Below, piece after piece: positions 45,921 to 46,663 of a DNA stretch of 46,663 nt (positions are counted from its first letter, which is position 1; each line of letters begins with the position of its first letter). Origin of the DNA: an uncultured Roseburia sp. (GTDB lineage Bacteria > Bacillota > Clostridia > Lachnospirales > Lachnospiraceae); assembly GCA_947627165.1 (NCBI GenBank), contig CANQUZ010000002.1, positions 1 through 46,663 of the forward strand, in the 5' to 3' direction. Below the pieces are notes generated by a model. It did not search any database, had not been told where the DNA came from, and saw only the letters and a program-made list of their open reading frames with translations. A program made the position numbers and the translations under genes.

Positions 45921-46663
45921 ATGAATTTTATATCTGGTTTGTTAATCAGTATTCTTGTCATAGTGCTTTTTTACGGATATGTGGCGGTATGTTTGAAATT
46001 AAGCGGCGTTGGAGAAATGCTGAAAGAAGTCAGCAGAACGGAATGGTGCCTGTTGCTGCTTTTTTTTGTAGTATCCACCGTGTTTGCGGCTTATGAAATT
46101 GGCAGAGATCGATATATTTATTACTGGGACAGCACGATACACTGGAGACCTGCCGCTGAAATGACGAAAATATTGTTCTCAGATCCACTGGGAACCTTAA
46201 AAAGGGTATGGCATACAATTGGAGTTTCAGATTATAACTGGGTGATGCCGATGCTGTATGTCTTACCGGCAAAGGTGTTTGGAAATTCCTTTGGGACAAT
46301 GCTTGTCACGGTGCATATATTTTATATGTGCCCGGCCTTTTTTGTGCTTAGCGTCTGTGCCAATAAGTTTTTAAAGATGGCTGGCTATGAAAAGACAAGA
46401 ATTTTTATTTATGCTGTGCTGCCATTTTGTATGCCGTTGGTGGAATACGTTTTCCTACAGGGTTTTTTTGATCCGCCGGTATTGATGCTCTCTGCGCTTT
46501 TGCTGGTACTTGCCGGTGAATTTTCGTACAGCCGGATGGATTGGAGACGGTCTACGTTAATGGCGGTGGGTATATTGATGATTGTCATATTTCGGAGACA
46601 CTGGGCCTATTGGGTAGTCGGTTACATTTTTTTTCTGGCAGTTGGGATGCTGTTCCAGTTAAA
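45921..46663 (+). CDS. Multi-TM membrane protein, GT-C-like (truncated by window end; absent from ORF track)
   Basis: RBS aaggagaag before ATG 45921; open to window end; MNFISGLLISILVIVLFYGYVAVCLK...YYWDSTIHWRPAAEMTK. Confidence 0.75.
   Translation, partial: MNFISGLLISILVIVLFYGYVAVCLKLSGVGEMLKEVSRTEWCLLLLFFVVSTVFAAYEIGRDRYIYYWDSTIHWRPAAEMTKILFSDPLGTLKRVWHTIGVSDYNWVMPMLYVLPAKVFGNSFGTMLVTVHIFYMCPAFFVLSVCANKFLKMAGYEKTRIFIYAVLPFCMPLVEYVFLQGFFDPPVLMLSALLLVLAGEFSYSRMDWRRSTLMAVGILMIVIFRRHWAYWVVGYIFFLAVGMLFQL

Overview
The window is a roughly 46.7 kb cell-surface glycopolymer locus, probably from a Lachnospiraceae-like Firmicute (taxon inferred only from gene style). It appears to be built from discrete cassettes. 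Module 1 (about 0.1-12.4 kb): TagGH-type ABC exporter, three CDP-glycerol glycerophosphotransferase-like proteins, a secreted right-handed beta-helix protein with a Glu-rich linker, and a multi-TM GT39-like protein. Module 2 (about 12.5-24.2 kb): a CDP-3,6-dideoxy/branched-sugar (yersiniose-like) pathway whose first gene (ddhA/rfbF) looks broken, a GtrB-like GT2, a TagD-like cytidylyltransferase fused to a Gfo/Idh/MocA oxidoreductase, a metallophosphoesterase-GDPD fusion, and LicD. Module 3 (about 24.5-29.0 kb): a sulfation cassette of cysD, cysNC and a PAPS sulfotransferase-like gene. Module 4 (about 29.2-36.2 kb): GT2, radical SAM, RgpF-like, GT4, pyruvyltransferase-like and GT2 genes. Module 5 (36.2-46.7 kb): two divergent glycan-modification operons separated by a short tyrosine recombinase lying between 31-bp perfect inverted repeats. 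I read module 5 as a self-encoded invertible switch, with an internal outward-facing promoter that could be directed at either operon. Modules 1-4 are each headed by a copy of a short palindromic MITE-like element (TIR GTAACAGTTCAGCC; 8-bp target duplications on two copies, a degraded one on a third). In every case the element ends 29-35 bp upstream of the -35 box of a predicted 17-bp-spaced promoter. The two strongest candidates for undescribed biology are the inverton between the divergent operons and the MITE-bounded cassette architecture, including a sulfation cassette. All functional assignments come from reading motifs by eye; no database search was run.
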